NCBI GenBank assembly: GCA_016124585.1 | Contig: WGNL01000021.1 | Coordinates: 149,231-213,230, forward strand | Length of the DNA: 64,000 bases | Reading direction: 5' to 3' | DNA from: Bacteroidota bacterium | GTDB lineage: Bacteria > Bacteroidota > Bacteroidia > Chitinophagales > Saprospiraceae | Shown here: positions 9,701-15,810 of the stretch, piece by piece | Numbering within the stretch: the stretch's first letter is position 1 | Layout of the letters: every line of letters begins with the position of its first letter | Notes under the pieces: generated by a model | Database searches by the model: none | Told to the model about the DNA's origin: nothing | What the model saw: the letters and a program-made list of their open reading frames with translations, nothing else | Translations under genes and position numbers: made by a program

Positions 9701-9781
9701 CCTCACGATAGTAGAATCAATGGTTTGTGAAAAACACAAAAATGGCAGACTGAACAAAAACAGCGTCAGGCATTTTTTCAT
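6749..9781 (-). CDS. Exported TPR-CHAT caspase-like protein
   Basis: The ATG at 9781 opens a signal peptide (MKKCLTLFLFSLPFLCFSQ); an ATG 42 bases upstream is less likely. The protein (1010 aa) has roughly ten tetratricopeptide repeats over residues ~30-480, a helical spacer, and a CHAT domain over the last ~300 residues. The CHAT caspase-like dyad is intact: His846 in HIATHGYF and Cys924 in LSACDSG. CHAT proteins are clan CD cysteine peptidases. Many are intracellular defence effectors, but this one appears to be exported. It is convergent with the sigma/anti-sigma pair 25 bases away. A link to that envelope-signalling pair is inferred only from adjacency; the substrate is unknown. Confidence 0.88.
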   Translation of the reverse strand: MKKCLTLFLFSLPFLCFSQTIDSTIVRQVDSFLTISTQLWRAGKLTDAEPIALQAREIAAQKLGSENTTYANCLHHLARVYLQLGDLKESITAGEGALRIRGKLLGKSHPDYAKTLNNLCVAYKEAGVFDKAEAGFKESLHLKELATGKEDISYSTALYGLANVYMVMGKQEEAIPYILECLDIREKLLGTNAKEYLNARQTLAAIYLSLKWYDDAEPIFLELKTAYKEKEQEQYTGALLNLATLYRESGRFEEALALDNELLKTAESTESPALLANIHNNLSIDYISIGQSEKALLHALASNQFPKKWEGWELSPEYARNLGNLGGIYGELKQYDKAINYMQEAKSTYEKIYGKNNPNTINLLNDLAFTLVDLKRYDEAEKLYKEAIQASAGKMELIHTTLLNLGFLQILMQQYPEAKKNFLTVLDFRGKYFGKENILYEWALFGLHELYLAKGEMEKAAPYALQANTLRKQVFLRNANYLNSEEMAAMLNTHIDKENALVTTAWLGRNEETIAAVYDNALYYKGLSLERNLLLRKILMEGNTSEHDTYLEWTSLQRKLSLEYSKPLAAQKTDSLESSANEVEKKLIRTVAGFGKTLESTDWHQVQSALKPNEVAIEFYHFEVTRSTKTDSVMYAALVLRNDNESPHFIPLFEEKQLIALLNADGNEEQSNWSELYTNDTLYNLIWQPLEVYLKNTSKVWYSPDGLLHRISFSSVPTPFRKRLADQYQLVRLGSTRQLALPKVADNTGNLTDAVFGGIIYDVDTAAMEHSILLENNLTFRGNSTSPLEDWPYLPGTEREAKEVNRLLTLGSYQSNLKMGAEASETAFKRLGSQRPSPKILHIATHGYFSPEPSEANDQVLGEHTTSFVSSEKPLIRSGLILAGANYVWKGNPPLSGKEDGILTAYEISQLDLAETELVVLSACDSGLGDIEGSEGVFGLQRAFKMAGVKYIIMSLWQAPDQATSDLMGLFYTYFLKDKMTIPDAFNKAQKAIAIKNEDPLYWAGFVLVE

Positions 9782-9823
9782 GACAAGCGATTTTAGTTGT
9801 TGAGTAAACGGATTGCAAAACAA

Positions 9824-10526
9824 AGGTAATCCAATGAACTAAAGCCCTTCGTTCGGTCAATATTTATCAAATTTGGGATTCAAGTGGAAGGTGATTGACA
9901 TCGTGCAAAATCGTAGCTCACCCAACGACCACTAAAAAAGGCCGCCCCAAAAGGAACAGCCCTGATTTGAATAACATTGTTAATCAAATAAATGACGTTC
10001 CAAAGATAGGCAAAAACCATCGTTCCAACCCACTAAAAACGGCATTTTCCGGTCGCTCTGCCCGCTCCCTTTTCAGCAAAGCCTCCATTCCATTCTGGCA
10101 ACAATATCGTGCTGCATTTCGCTTGCGCCTCCGCAGGGGGCGGGCGCAGCTTCGTTCCGCAATTCCCCGCCGCAGCTTTATGGTTTAGCCGCCATTCCGT
10201 TCTGGCGATGAAAGTTGTATTGCAGTTCAAGGAGGCTCCGCTTCGCTCTGCCCATGTTATCGCATCCCCGCCCCAACGCACGGGGCTTTAATGTGCGCCG
10301 TTCAGCCCACTTGCGCATCACCAAGCTCCGCTACCGCTCTGCATATCAAAGCTGAATTTGCAGTTTTGTGAAGCTCCGCAACGTGACGTTCATCGGTATC
10401 TGTGGTTTGCTTTGATTTGGCATTTAGGGGGGCTTTTGCGGCGGTTCGCCGGGCTTTCGTTTTGCTTGGTTTCATTGCTTTCAGGTCAGTTTGTTTTTAA
10501 AAATATTTTTACAATCATTTGATTTT
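9824..10526. other. Left, non-coding part of the island with decayed repeats
   Basis: No gene could be supported. The region holds a box GTTAATCA..ATAAATGAC at 9979-9996 that recurs twice further right, and three decayed copies of a ~50-base unit (10082-10133, 10191-10241, 10336-10380). The short reading frames here look like by-products of the high GC content. The island boundary with the chromosome on this side could not be placed. Confidence 0.5.
10082..10380 (+). repeat. Three decayed copies of a ~50-base repeat
   Basis: Units at 10082-10133, 10191-10241 and 10336-10380 share the order of CATTCC.TTCTGGC (units 1 and 2), then TGCA with a TTGCAGTT-like run, and end in GGC/AGC TCCGC. Units 1 and 2 are clearly related; unit 3 lacks the left part. 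The spacing is ~110 and ~145 bases. Function unknown. Confidence 0.5.
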
Positions 10527-10583
10527 CAGTTGTTTATGTCATTTGGTTATCGTATCTTGTAGGAGTTAATCAAAATAAATGAC
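10527..10583 (+). promoter_or_regulatory. Promoter/leader module, copy 1
   Basis: CAGTTGTTTA (10527-10536) lies 26 bases, start to start, before TATCTTGT (10553-10560), followed by a box GTTAATCAAAATAAATGAC (10565-10583) that contains an ATG at 10579. A second copy at 11168-11228 keeps the same 26-base spacing. TTG(T), about 19 bases, then TAnnTTtG fits a Bacteroidota promoter, and the box would be the AT-rich leader and start codon. Confidence 0.55.
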
Positions 10584-11130
10584 ACCACATCCAGTATCCC
10601 GCCCATCGTTGGCGCTTTCTTCTTTTTCCTCCTTTGGGGTGGGTGGCAGTCGCCGCCCTTTCCCTTGTTCTGGTGCCGCCGCTGCTGCTTTTGTCGCTTC
10701 GCTGCGGGGTGCTGGCGTTCCGGCTTCCTCGGTGTTCACTTCCTGTGGTGCTGGTGCGCCTTCGCTGGTGGCTGCCGCTTTCCCCGGTTGCCAGTTCTTT
10801 AGCGCCGCTGCTCCCGCTTTTTGTGGCTTGGGCAGCCGTGCCTTTGCAGCCCGTGCCGCTGCCTTGGTTCGGGCTTTGGCGGCTTCGCCAGCCCCGCTTT
10901 GGGTATGCTTTCCGGGTGCGGCTTGCCCGGCTGGGGTAGCTCCCCGCCGTTCCTGGGTTTCTTGTGGTTCTGGTTCTTGGTCGGAGTGCATCCTTGCCGC
11001 TGGGTTCGGTGTTCCTGTGCTGGTGTTCCTTCCCGTTGGCGTCGTCCCTCCTTCGGGGTGGGGCTGTTGGTCGGCTTTGGGCGGCGGTTGGTGGTTCCTG
11101 CCCGCTTTTAATACTCGTATTTTTTTATAA
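10579..11130 (+). CDS. Doubtful 183-aa frame in an A-depleted block
   Basis: The frame begins exactly at the ATG of the promoter/leader module, which is the only positive evidence. The product would be bizarre: Ala/Pro/Ser/Phe/Val/Gly-rich with one Glu and no Asp or Lys. The + strand has almost no A between 10621 and 11100, and all stop codons need A, so a long open frame is expected by chance. The opposite strand also has a frame (10566-10991) giving an Ala/Lys/Pro/Glu-rich, histone-H1-like disordered protein with better amino-acid balance; its reading frame stays open upstream to about 11183 without an ATG. Either strand, or neither, may be coding. An RNA product is also possible. Confidence 0.25.
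   Translation: MTPHPVSRPSLALSSFSSFGVGGSRRPFPCSGAAAAAFVASLRGAGVPASSVFTSCGAGAPSLVAAAFPGCQFFSAAAPAFCGLGSRAFAARAAALVRALAASPAPLWVCFPGAACPAGVAPRRSWVSCGSGSWSECILAAGFGVPVLVFLPVGVVPPSGWGCWSALGGGWWFLPAFNTRIFL
10621..11100. other. A-depleted block (11 A in 480 bases on the + strand)
   Basis: Counted directly by rows of 60 from 10621: A occurs 1, 1, 1, 3, 2, 1, 2 and 0 times. G, C and T make up the rest. The flanks at 10500-10580 and 11110-11160 are ordinary AT-rich DNA. The block lies between the two promoter/leader modules. Confidence 0.9.
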
Positions 11131-11167
11131 TTTGAAGATAAAAAAATGTTTCTAAATACTTGACAAT

Positions 11168-11228
11168 CAGTTGTTTAATTCAAACATTCTGTTTATCTTT
11201 AGGTATTGTTAATCACAAAATAAATGAC
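11168..11228 (+). promoter_or_regulatory. Promoter/leader module, copy 2
   Basis: CAGTTGTTTA (11168-11177), then TATCTTTA (11194-11201) at the same 26-base spacing as copy 1, then the GTTAATCA..AATAAATGAC box (11208-11228). The ATG inside the box stops after three codons; a second ATG at 11232 opens the 104-aa gene. Confidence 0.55.
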
Positions 11229-11231
11229 AAA

Positions 11232-11546
11232 ATGACAAGTACAACTTACCTCGCACAGAGCGTTGAGACTGCCCGTATAGCCTCCGCCGAGCGGCAGATG
11301 GAGCCGCCGCCTTCCATCGAGTTCCCTTTTGACATCGAGCCAGTTTACAAGAATTTCCATGTCTATTTGCCGCCGCCTTATTTCTTCGCCGAGATTGATT
11401 GCCCCGGTGCTGTGAAGGAATGGGGCTTGAAGTTCGTCCGCTTCATCTTTTCCTTCGGCAATGGTCATTACTCCGTTCAGGCGTCGCATTGGGCTTCCGC
11501 TGCCCAGGTCGCCGAGGAATTGGAGGGCTTGATGCTCCCGTTTTAG
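11232..11546 (+). CDS. Hypothetical protein, 104 aa
   Basis: It starts at the ATG just behind promoter/leader module 2. The protein has no signal peptide. It has an acidic, Pro-containing N-terminal half (MEPPPSIEFPFDIEPVY) and an aromatic C-terminal half (FVRFIFSFGNGHYSVQASHWASAAQVAEELEGL). The amino-acid balance is normal and the frame closes cleanly, so it is probably real. I do not recognise the family. It lies upstream of, and on the same strand as, the 215-aa gene. Confidence 0.5.
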   Translation: MTSTTYLAQSVETARIASAERQMEPPPSIEFPFDIEPVYKNFHVYLPPPYFFAEIDCPGAVKEWGLKFVRFIFSFGNGHYSVQASHWASAAQVAEELEGLMLPF

Positions 11547-11572
11547 CTTTTTTCCTACTGCGCAGTTAGTGC

Positions 11573-11590
11573 TCCCGATAGCTATCGGGA
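11573..11590. repeat. 18-bp perfect palindrome TCCCGATAGCTATCGGGA
   Basis: The two 9-base halves are exact reverse complements. It lies between the 104-aa and 215-aa genes. From memory, the same palindrome is common between genes of other Bacteroidota. It is seen once here. It could be a protein-binding site or a small repeat. Confidence 0.7.
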
Positions 11591-11754
11591 TAGTTTTCGG
11601 TAGAAATTCCTTTGAGAAACAGCCTTTCCCGTTGGGGATAAATCTGAAAGAGAAACCGCTTTTCCCTCCCTGTGCGGCAACAGGTTGGGCAGGGGGTGCA
11701 GCATCCCGGTCTAACACTGCACACTTTTTTAAAACAATTTAATTTTATTTTACT

Positions 11755-12402
11755 ATGAAAAATCTGCTCCCGATTTCAGACATCAAGAAACTTGAAACCC
11801 TCGAAACCCGCTACATGCCCGGCAATCCCCGTTCCTACCGCCTCGACCTCGGAAAAGGCGTCCTGAACCTCGAAGGAAGGCAACAGGTCACCAAGCCCGG
11901 CGAGACGTTCAAGGTCATCCCCGTTGCCTTCCGCTGCTTGGAGGAGGGGCTTTTCGGGCAGCCCGTCAAGAAATGGTGCGAGGTGTACTTTGTGAACGAG
12001 GAGGGACACGTCGGCGTGTTCATGTTCCACGGGTTCAGCGTCCAGAACCTGAGCGAGTCAGCCCGTGACCTGTTCTACGAAAAAAGGGGCTTGTGCGAGG
12101 TGCTTTGGACGGTGAAGCTGGAAAAGAAGACCAACAAGGAAGGTGCTGCATACTACATGGCCTTCTTCGATTTCACGCCGCTCCCGAAAAAGGACTTGGA
12201 GAAGCACCGCCACCTCATCCGGGACATCGAAGCCACCCATTTCCACATCTACCGCTCCGATACGATGGACGCCAAGACGCTTTTTGCCGAGAATTACAGC
12301 ACCCACCTTGACCCAACGAGGGCGGAAATCGAAGCCGAAAAGGAACGGCAAACCGCCCTGCTGACTGAGTTCACACCAAAGGAGGAAAGAAAGGCAGCCT
12401 GA
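11755..12402 (+). CDS. Hypothetical island protein, 215 aa
   Basis: The ATG at 11755 follows an A/T-rich leader typical of Bacteroidota translation starts. No signal peptide or membrane segment is present. The middle part alternates hydrophobic and polar residues as beta strands do (KWCEVYFVNEEGHVGVFMFHG, then WTVKLEKKTNKEG and YYMAFFDFTPL), and the C-terminus is a charged helix (TRAEIEAEKERQTALL). This could be an OB-like nucleic-acid-binding protein of a mobile element, but that is a guess from the strand pattern. It precedes ardC and is separated from it by a terminator. Confidence 0.7.
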   Translation: MKNLLPISDIKKLETLETRYMPGNPRSYRLDLGKGVLNLEGRQQVTKPGETFKVIPVAFRCLEEGLFGQPVKKWCEVYFVNEEGHVGVFMFHGFSVQNLSESARDLFYEKRGLCEVLWTVKLEKKTNKEGAAYYMAFFDFTPLPKKDLEKHRHLIRDIEATHFHIYRSDTMDAKTLFAENYSTHLDPTRAEIEAEKERQTALLTEFTPKEERKAA

Positions 12403-12428
12403 AAATAAGCTGTCATTTGTCCACCTGC

Positions 12429-12456
12429 GCCCCCGGCTGAAAGGTCGGGGGCTTTT
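12429..12456 (+). terminator. Rho-independent terminator after the 215-aa gene
   Basis: GCCCCCG / CGGGGGC, a perfect 7-bp stem with a 10-base loop, followed by TTTT. Confidence 0.75.
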
Positions 12457-12536
12457 CCAACATCCATTTTTCAAAACGATATGTAGCCTTCCAACCTAAA
12501 GAGGGGTGAGGCTGCTTTGTCAAAAATCAACGAACC

Positions 12537-13421
12537 ATGAAAAGCGATAAATTTGAAGAAATGACCGCCCGCATCGTTTCGCAGCTTGAAAAAGGCGTAG
12601 TGCCGTGGCGTCGCACCTGGAACCAAATCACGATGGGCGCAGCCCGCAACCATTTCACGGGCCATGTTTACCGGGGCATCAACCGTTTCATGTTGGACGG
12701 CTTCGAGGTGCCACGTTTTGCCACTTTCAAGCAAATCGGCGATGCCGGGCATCGGGTTCAAAAAGGTGCAAAATCCCTTCCTATCTATTTCTGGAAAATG
12801 CTGTTTTTCGACTCCGACGGCAAGAGGGTGGAGACAAGGCGGGAGGCTGAAAAAGTCGTGCCTTTTGTCTCCGAGTACCGGGTTTTCAACGTCCTCGACA
12901 TCGAGGGTTTCACCGCCGAAATGTTCATGGAGGACAAGCCCGCAGCCATCCCAGCCAGAATTGGTGAATGTGAAGCCATCCTGTCAACCAACCCGCACGA
13001 GGTCACCAACGGAGAACCCGCCTACTCGCCCCTGTTCGACAAACTGTTCATGCCCGACCTCTCCGAGTTTGAAAGCCCGGAGAAATATTACCACACCTAT
13101 TTCCACGAGTTGAGCCACTGGACGGGTCATAGCTCCCGCCTGAGCCGGGAAATCAAAAACTCGTTCGGTTCAGAAAAGTACAGCCGGGAAGAACTCGTCG
13201 CCGAGATGTCCGCCTCGTTCCTCGCCGCCCATTGTGGCATCGTCGTCGAGGACTTGGTGGAGAACACCGCCGCCTATCTGCAAAGCTGGATAGGTGTCCT
13301 GAAAGGTGACGCCCGTCTCCTGATGACCGCCGCCAGCGCCGCAGAGAAAGCCGCCAATTTCCTCCTCAAAGTCGAGGCAAATGAGGTGGAAATCGCCGAA
13401 GAAATGCGGCAAGCCGCATGA
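12537..13421 (+). CDS. ArdC-type antirestriction protein
   Basis: This 294-aa protein has the ArdC layout: an N-terminal ssDNA-binding domain (MTARIVSQLEKGVVPWRRTW, then ATFKQIGDAGHRVQKGAKS, and VFNVLDIEGF) and a C-terminal zincin-like metallopeptidase domain. The zinc motif HELSH is at residues 190-194 (HELSHWTGH), with a downstream acidic ligand candidate in EELVAEMSASF. Family members protect incoming DNA of plasmids and integrative elements from host restriction. The sequence is full length with key residues intact. Its presence supports the mobile nature of the region. The start follows a short AT-rich leader. Confidence 0.92.
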   Translation: MKSDKFEEMTARIVSQLEKGVVPWRRTWNQITMGAARNHFTGHVYRGINRFMLDGFEVPRFATFKQIGDAGHRVQKGAKSLPIYFWKMLFFDSDGKRVETRREAEKVVPFVSEYRVFNVLDIEGFTAEMFMEDKPAAIPARIGECEAILSTNPHEVTNGEPAYSPLFDKLFMPDLSEFESPEKYYHTYFHELSHWTGHSSRLSREIKNSFGSEKYSREELVAEMSASFLAAHCGIVVEDLVENTAAYLQSWIGVLKGDARLLMTAASAAEKAANFLLKVEANEVEIAEEMRQAA

Positions 13422-13502
13422 GCCAAAACACAGGGAAGGCAGCCAGTTTCCTTGCTGCCATCCGTGCATTTTATCATCCTCGCAGAGGGCCTGCTTCCCA
13501 CC

Positions 13503-13698
13503 CAGCGCAGCGGTGTGGCAATCGGAGAGCACCAAACGCACAACCTCCAAGTCGCTGCCGCAGCCAGTTCTGCAAGCCAGTTCGTTTCCCTCCCAGCCTT
13601 GCAGCACAGGCAGCCGCAGCGCCCCCGCAGCAGGCACAGCGCCGCCGTTTTCACTGCACATAGTTCCGTTTCATTTTGGCGCTGCCCCTGCCTTTTGG
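13503..13698 (+). repeat. Direct repeat, copy A
   Basis: This copy begins CAGCGCAGCGGTGTGG and ends GCTGCCCCTGCCTTTT. It aligns along its whole length with 13923-14097, including shared runs GCTGCCGCAGCCAGT, GCAGCCGCAG, AGCGCCGCCGTT and CTGCCCCTGC. Relative to copy B it carries an extra block of about 12 bases near 13575. Confidence 0.8.
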
Positions 13699-13922
13699 CA
13701 ACCCGCAGCCAGCCCAATCCGATTGCCACGCACCAGTTTGTCCCACCCGGAAACTTGCCAACGCCCGACCATGACAGCCCCGCAGCCTTTTTGGGCAAAC
13801 ACGCCGACCATCGCCCCGGCAGCGGTGCTGTCCCCGCAGCAGTAGCGGCGTCACCTCCGTGCCTCCGGCGACGCTGCCACTGCTTTTAGCCAACCCGCTC
13901 TATCCGCCAAAGAAACCCCGCC

Positions 13923-14097
13923 CAGTGCATCGGTATGGAAAACGGAGACCCAACGCAACCCAAGCGGCTGCCGCAGCCAGTCCTGCCAGCCTCCCTGCCT
14001 TGCAGCCCAGGCAGCCGCAGCCGCCTCGCAGCAGGCGCAGCGCCGCCGTTCCACTGCACATGGTTCCGTTTCACTTCCCCGCTGCCCCTGCTTTTCT
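13923..14097 (+). repeat. Direct repeat, copy B
   Basis: This is the partner of 13503-13698, at roughly 80% identity by eye. It begins CAGTGCATCGGTATGG and ends CTGCCCCTGCTTTTCTG. Copy starts are 420 bases apart. No target-site duplication or transposase is visible. Confidence 0.8.
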
Positions 14098-14179
14098 GCT
14101 CGACCTTTGCCAATGCAACCGTTTTCCACGACTTGGTTATCCCACCCGTTTGAAAAATGTGCTTGTGCGTCCCGCTTCG

Positions 14180-14267
14180 TCATGTAAAACAGCTTTCTAC
14201 GAGGCTGTTATCATGTAAAATTTTTTAGACTTTCTTTACATGACATGCCATTATATGCCTATCTTTG
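14180..14267 (+). promoter_or_regulatory. Operator-like repeats and -7 box upstream of fic
   Basis: TCATGTAAA occurs at 14180 and 14211, and its exact inverse TTTACATGA at 14235-14243. The second and third form a 9-bp inverted repeat with a 15-base gap. A perfect Bacteroidota -7 box, TATCTTTG, lies at 14260-14267, and the right arm of the repeat falls where the -33 element would be. The fic ATG follows only 3 bases after the -7 box, implying a leaderless or nearly leaderless transcript. The arrangement suggests repression, possibly by the winged-helix domain of the Fic protein itself (inference). Confidence 0.55.
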
Positions 14268-14270
14268 AGC

Positions 14271-15353
14271 ATGACAAAATCAGAAATTCCATTCAACAAC
14301 CTTCCCTTGTTGCCCCCACCGAGGCAGCAACTCGAAACAATGCAGGTGCTTCGGCAGGTCTCCAGGACTGCCGCCGCTGTTGGTGAACTGAAGGGCTTGG
14401 CGAATACGCTGCCCAATCCTTCCATTTTGCTGAATGCTGTGGTTTTGAAAGAGGCGACTGCCAGTTCTGAAATCGAGAACATCATCACGACCCAGGACAG
14501 ACTGTATCAGGCACTTTCCATCAAAGGCTTGGAGGCAGACCCCTCCACGAAGGAAGTGCTTCGGTACAGGGAGGCATTGTTGGCGGGTTTCGGCTTCTTG
14601 ACGGAGCGGGGCTTTTTGAGTACCAATGCCATTGTCCAAATCCAGCAGGTGCTGGAAGAAAACAGCGCAGGCATACGCCGCTTGCCGGGCACGGCATTGA
14701 AAAATGCCGCCACTGGAACGACTATTTACACGCCCCCCGACGACCATGATACCATTCTCCGTTTGATGAAAAACCTCGAAGATTACCTGCACAGCGACGA
14801 CGACCTCTCACCTTTTATCCAATTGGCGATACAGCACTACCAGTTCGAGAGCATCCACCCGTTTTACGACGGCAACGGTCGAACGGGGCGCATCCTGAAC
14901 GTCCTTTTCCTCATCATGAAAGGCTTGCTGGACAAACCCGTCCTATTTCTGAGCAAGTACATCATTGACCACAAAGCAGATTATTACAGGCTTTTGCAGG
15001 AGGTGCGAACCCATGAAAATTGGGAGGATTGGGTGCTGTACATGACCAAAGCCGTAGAGGTCACTGCACGGGAAACCATTCACAAAATCCGCCAAATCAA
15101 TGACCTTTTCTATCAAACTTTGGAGCGGGTCAAACAAGAAAAACCGAAAGTTTACAGCAAGGAGTTTTTAGAGTTGCTTTTTGTGCAGCCGTATTGCCGC
15201 ATCGAAATCGTGATGGAGCAGCTTGGCGTTTCCCGCCCCACCGCCTCCCGCTATCTCAATGAGCTTTCGGCAGCAGGGATTTTGGACATCAAACAGGTTT
15301 GGAAAGAGACGCTGTTCATCCACCAGGAATTGTTCGACATCTTGAGAGAATAG
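14271..15353 (+). CDS. Fic family protein (probable AMP transferase) with winged helix
   Basis: The ATG at 14271 is chosen over an in-frame TTG six bases earlier. The 360-aa protein carries the Fic_N region (PLLPPPRQQLETMQVL), the Fic core with an intact HPFYDGNGRTGR motif at residues 196-207, and a C-terminal winged helix-turn-helix (CRIEIVMEQLGVSRPTASRYL). An inhibitory helix of the (S/T)xxxE(G/N) type is present upstream (Ser65 to Glu69-Asn70), so activity is probably self-inhibited in cis. Fic enzymes transfer AMP to target proteins; the target is unknown. It could work as a toxin-like or regulatory gene of the island. No separate antitoxin gene is adjacent. Confidence 0.93.
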   Translation: MTKSEIPFNNLPLLPPPRQQLETMQVLRQVSRTAAAVGELKGLANTLPNPSILLNAVVLKEATASSEIENIITTQDRLYQALSIKGLEADPSTKEVLRYREALLAGFGFLTERGFLSTNAIVQIQQVLEENSAGIRRLPGTALKNAATGTTIYTPPDDHDTILRLMKNLEDYLHSDDDLSPFIQLAIQHYQFESIHPFYDGNGRTGRILNVLFLIMKGLLDKPVLFLSKYIIDHKADYYRLLQEVRTHENWEDWVLYMTKAVEVTARETIHKIRQINDLFYQTLERVKQEKPKVYSKEFLELLFVQPYCRIEIVMEQLGVSRPTASRYLNELSAAGILDIKQVWKETLFIHQELFDILRE

Positions 15354-15421
15354 GCATAAATAAGCCTTATTTGTTGCCAATTTGAGCCTTATATGATTGC
15401 ACTTTTCAAAAGTAAGGCAAC

Positions 15422-15450
15422 AAAAAAGCCTAGGCTCATCGCCCAGGCTT
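15422..15450 (-). terminator. Terminator for the small membrane-protein gene
   Basis: AAGCCTAGGC (15426-15435) and GCCCAGGCTT (15441-15450) pair around TCATC with one mismatch. On the minus strand the stem is followed by a run of six T. It closes the minus-strand gene at 15485 and may also stop read-through from fic. Confidence 0.75.
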
Positions 15451-15484
15451 CAAATAATCCCATGAACATATCCAAAAACGCTCC

Positions 15485-15709
15485 TCACTCGTCTCCCTTC
15501 ACCGCAGCTTGGCTCACGCCCGCCGCCACCGTCCCAGCAACGACCAGGGCTTTTGCCGCCGCCAGCAACCACGCAGGCAGGGAAACGGGCGCAGCTACCA
15601 ACGTGCCGCCAATCGCACCGAGGACAAGCCCCCAGTTTCGGATGGTCTGGAAAAATTTTGGCGTCGGGGCGCCAAGCCGCTCTAGGGCGGACTTCTTTTC
15701 AGTTTTCAT
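15485..15709 (-). CDS. Small membrane protein, 74 aa
   Basis: The ATG at 15709 (MKTEKKSALERLGAP) is preferred over one 51 bases upstream. A basic N-terminus of ~28 residues precedes one long or two short hydrophobic segments (WGLVLGAIGGTLVAAPVSL and AWLLAAAKALVVAGTVAAGV). It is the size and shape of a holin or other small phage/plasmid membrane protein, but no family motif was seen. It lies 101 bases downstream of the 266-aa gene on the same strand, and the pair probably forms one transcript. Confidence 0.6.
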   Translation of the reverse strand: MKTEKKSALERLGAPTPKFFQTIRNWGLVLGAIGGTLVAAPVSLPAWLLAAAKALVVAGTVAAGVSQAAVKGDE

Positions 15710-15810
15710 AAGCAGATGAATTTTGATTTGGGTGAAAAAGGGCATGGGCTTCGTCGCCACATGCCCCGGATTAAACCATTGTGCAAACCGTACCCAATCG
15801 GGCAGGGAAA

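Larger units (their letters stand above)
13422..14179. other. C-rich non-coding region with a long direct repeat
   Basis: The region between ardC and fic holds no supported gene. Several overlapping frames exist on both strands, but none has normal composition and each is explained by C-rich, stop-poor sequence. Its main content is a ~180-base direct repeat. Confidence 0.5.

Noticed and set aside
9925..9950. Possible left attachment site (CTCACCCAACGACCACTAAAAA)
   Set aside because: It loosely resembles the tRNA 3' end and following bases, but with several insertions and no tRNA body; chance is more likely. The string is given here only as a label of the site at these positions.
10566..10991. 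Minus-strand Ala/Lys/Pro/Glu-rich protein as a separate gene
   Set aside because: Composition is plausible, but the T-poor strand makes long frames likely by chance and no start signal was found. It is discussed under the + strand entry instead of being called.
10621..11100. Diversity-generating retroelement target
   Set aside because: A loss suggested it, but there is no reverse transcriptase, template repeat or C-type lectin-like gene in the window.
11199..11717. 172-aa minus-strand frame
   Set aside because: It overlaps the better supported 104-aa gene, which has the promoter/leader module and normal composition.
13274..14218. Several long overlapping frames in the C-rich repeat region
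   Set aside because: They occur in most frames on both strands, have biased Ala/Pro/Arg/Gly composition and no start signals.
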